The notes below the pieces were generated by a model. That model had not been told where the DNA came from and searched no databases. It worked only from the letters and a program-made list of their open reading frames with translations. DNA of 45,921 nucleotides, taken from assembly GCA_022841795.1 (NCBI GenBank), contig JALHQU010000018.1, positions 14,497 through 60,417 of the forward strand. Reading direction: 5' to 3'. The DNA is from Fimbriiglobus sp. Its GTDB lineage: Bacteria; Planctomycetota; Planctomycetia; Gemmatales; Gemmataceae. A program made the translations under genes and the position numbers. Below are positions 44,393-45,921 of this stretch, piece by piece (position 1 is the first letter of the stretch; the number at the start of each line of letters is the position of its first letter).

Positions 44393-45280
44393 ATGACCAC
44401 GCGACTGCTCCGCCTGCACGCCCCGACCGTTCCGGTCGAGAACTCCCCCCGCCTCGACCTCGGGTACTCCGCCCTCACGTTCCTCGCCAAACTCCGGGAT
44501 GCCCTCCGCTCGGCTGCCAAACGGCTTGACGCAGAGCGGTCCGGGGAACCCCGGCTGTTCTTCTTCGACCGCGACGCCCAGCGGGAACTGGCCGCCGAGC
44601 CGGCGAAGCCGCGGCTCGATCCCAAAGCGGCCGACCTGCTCGCCGACGCGCTCACCCTGCTGCCGGCGTCGGTCGAGGCCCGCCGGGCGGCACGGGCCAC
44701 CGACGGGTTGCGGGAAGCGGTGGCGGCCGTCGCCACAGCGTACAAGCCGGCGCGGGAGTTGGTCGAGTTGCTCGACGTGCCGGACGACCAGGTGGTGCTG
44801 GCGGTCCACCCGGCGGCGCGGGTCGGGGTGCGGGTGCTCATCCGCGGGGTGGCGGACGTCCACCAGCTTCACGTCCTGCTCGCCGACCTGCTCCCCGGCC
44901 GGCGGGTGGATCCGCGGATCGTGGACGCCTACCTGGACGCCGACCCGGCCCCGGACGCCGACGTGATGTCCGCCCGGTTCCAACTGTTCCGCCCGACCGC
45001 CCTTCTGCCGGACGGCACCCTGCCCCGCGGGTTCGCCGGGTCCGGCCATTGGGTGTGGGGCGAACAGTCGCCGGCGGCGCTGCCGCTGGAGAACGGCGAG
45101 CGGGTGGTGCTGCTCGGCGAGCCGGCGTTCGCCGCCGAGTGGGACGTGGGGCGGAAGTTCCCGCGGCTGCCCGCCGAGGTCGAGCGGATCGAGGCGCTCG
45201 GCCGGGCTGAGGTGGAGCGGTGGCTGGCCGCCCGCTGCCCGGCGTTCCACGCGAATGTTCTCGTCCGCCACGCGGCGTGA
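44393..45280 (+). CDS. Hypothetical protein
   Basis: 295 residues, family not recognised. Parts that stand out: LRLHAPTVPVENSPRLDLGY near the start, an Ala/Leu-rich helical middle (LADALTLLPASVEARRAARA), PARVGVRVLIRGVADVHQLH-like strand (about 138-155), and GFAGSGHWVWGEQSPAALPL near residue 210. No membrane helix or signal peptide. ATG 44393 has a GGAGG ribosome site ten bases upstream, which decides it over the ATG at 44339. It is followed by msrA after 51 bases and the pair is bracketed by family F repeats. Confidence 0.75.
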   Translation: MTTRLLRLHAPTVPVENSPRLDLGYSALTFLAKLRDALRSAAKRLDAERSGEPRLFFFDRDAQRELAAEPAKPRLDPKAADLLADALTLLPASVEARRAARATDGLREAVAAVATAYKPARELVELLDVPDDQVVLAVHPAARVGVRVLIRGVADVHQLHVLLADLLPGRRVDPRIVDAYLDADPAPDADVMSARFQLFRPTALLPDGTLPRGFAGSGHWVWGEQSPAALPLENGERVVLLGEPAFAAEWDVGRKFPRLPAEVERIEALGRAEVERWLAARCPAFHANVLVRHAA

Positions 45281-45331
45281 GTGCCGCCACCCCCGCCTAC
45301 AATGGGGCATCCAACGGGGGGGGGCGATACC

Positions 45332-45871
45332 ATGTCCGAGAACTCTGCCGTTGCCACGTTCGGCGGCGGGTGCTTCTGGTGCCTGGAGGCGGTGTTCGAG
45401 CAGGTGCGGGGCGTGACCTCGGTGGTGTCCGGGTACGCCGGCGGGCACGTCGAGAACCCGAGCTACGAGGAGGTGTGCGGGACGAAGACGGGGCACGCCG
45501 AGGTGGTGCAAACCACGTTCGACCCGGCGGCGGTGAGCTACCGCGAGCTGCTCGGGGTGTTCTTCGCCACCCACGACCCGACCACCCCGAACCGCCAGGG
45601 GGCGGACGTCGGCCCGCAGTACCGCTCGGCGATCTTCACCCACGACGACGAGCAGGCGCGGACCGCCGCCGAGTACGTCGCCGAGCTGACGGCCGAGCAG
45701 GTGTTCCCGAACCCGATCGTCACGGAGGTGGCCCCGCTGACCCAGTTCTACCCGGCCGAGGGGTACCACCAGGGGTTCTATCGGAGCAACCCGATGCAGG
45801 GGTACTGCATGGCGGTGGTGTCGCCGAAGGTGGCGAAGTTCCGCAAGCAGTTCGGGCGGCTGATGAAGTAG
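45332..45871 (+). CDS. msrA: Peptide methionine sulfoxide reductase MsrA
   Basis: Repairs methionine S-sulfoxide in proteins, using thioredoxin; 179 residues, normal for MsrA. The active-site motif [10 protein letters not shown] has catalytic Cys14, with FWCLE following; GYAGG, GHAEVV and the YRSAIF segment, and the Y-H-Q motif in [13 protein letters not shown] are standard. The resolving Cys of the C-terminal tail (as in MQGYC) is present. A G-rich ribosome site lies before the ATG. Likely an oxidative stress gene, with no linked msrB in view. Confidence 0.96.
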   Translation: MSENSAVATFGGGCFWCLEAVFEQVRGVTSVVSGYAGGHVENPSYEEVCGTKTGHAEVVQTTFDPAAVSYRELLGVFFATHDPTTPNRQGADVGPQYRSAIFTHDDEQARTAAEYVAELTAEQVFPNPIVTEVAPLTQFYPAEGYHQGFYRSNPMQGYCMAVVSPKVAKFRKQFGRLMK

Positions 45872-45879
45872 CCATTCCG

Positions 45880-45921
45880 GGTGAACCGGCGGCGTGAGCC
45901 GCCTGGGTGGGATTCACCCAG
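45880..45921. repeat. Palindromic repeat family F, copy 2 (cut by window end)
   Basis: 34 bases (45880-45913) identical to the reverse complement of 44290-44323, then the start of an inverted arm (ATTCACCCAG). It begins nine bases past the msrA stop and runs off the window. Confidence 0.85.

Noticed and set aside
44393-45871. Insertion sequence bounded by the family F repeats
   Set aside because: The enclosed genes are an unknown protein and MsrA, neither of which resembles a transposase, and no target duplication can be seen.

Overview
The window looks like chromosomal DNA of a Gemmata-like planctomycete (family Gemmataceae). This is inferred from very high GC, exported proteins that open with an LE(D/P)R..VPA motif after a short N-terminus, an ECF sigma factor paired with a Ser/Thr kinase carrying a TPR tail, a small LEGEW-type secreted protein typical of Planctomycetes, a Uma2-type nuclease, and many short palindromic repeats between genes. 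I recognise 36 protein genes and one tRNA. There is no rRNA, CRISPR array, transposase or integrase.

Layout. 0.1-5.1 kb (minus strand): a giant-linker secreted beta-helix/FG-GAP protein, then fabF, acpP and pgsA (fatty acid and phospholipid synthesis). 5.2-9.7 kb: an ABC-2-type permease with two similar halves, converging on a tail-anchored protein resembling GTPase-associated protein 1 (GAP1). 9.9-15.2 kb: homoserine dehydrogenase, a TolC-like outer-membrane lipoprotein and glutamate dehydrogenase. 15.2-21.0 kb: a secreted hypothetical protein, a small CxxC protein and the ECF sigma/Ser-Thr kinase pair. 21.3-26.4 kb: a secreted matrixin protease with a clear terminator, tRNA-Arg(CCT), a fasciclin / ECF sigma / RskA-like anti-sigma operon, a partial copy of the tRNA-Arg 3' half, and a small secreted planctomycete protein.

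26.5-30.8 kb (plus strand): glycogen debranching enzyme, an FHA protein, a SYLF (Ysc84-like) protein and a DUF454 membrane protein. 30.9-35.6 kb (minus strand): an ExbB-ExbD-ExbD gene set followed by a membrane protein and a membrane-anchored alpha/alpha-toroid (prenyltransferase-repeat) protein, with no recognisable TonB. 35.8-45.9 kb (plus strand): a GlcF-like iron-sulfur protein, a ParD-like RHH protein, a Uma2 nuclease, SbcD and SbcC, a double-NIPSNAP protein, two unknown genes and MsrA.

The feature that best unites the window is a set of at least eight families of near-perfect intergenic inverted repeats (arms 24-30 bp). Several recur at distant sites, one pair shows a compensatory base change in both arms, one has inserted in frame into homoserine dehydrogenase, and one supplies the stop and C-terminus of a gene. 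The most system-like gene sets are the Exb operon with a toroid protein in place of TonB, and the fasciclin-sigma-RskA operon, which parallels mycobacterial SigK/RskA.
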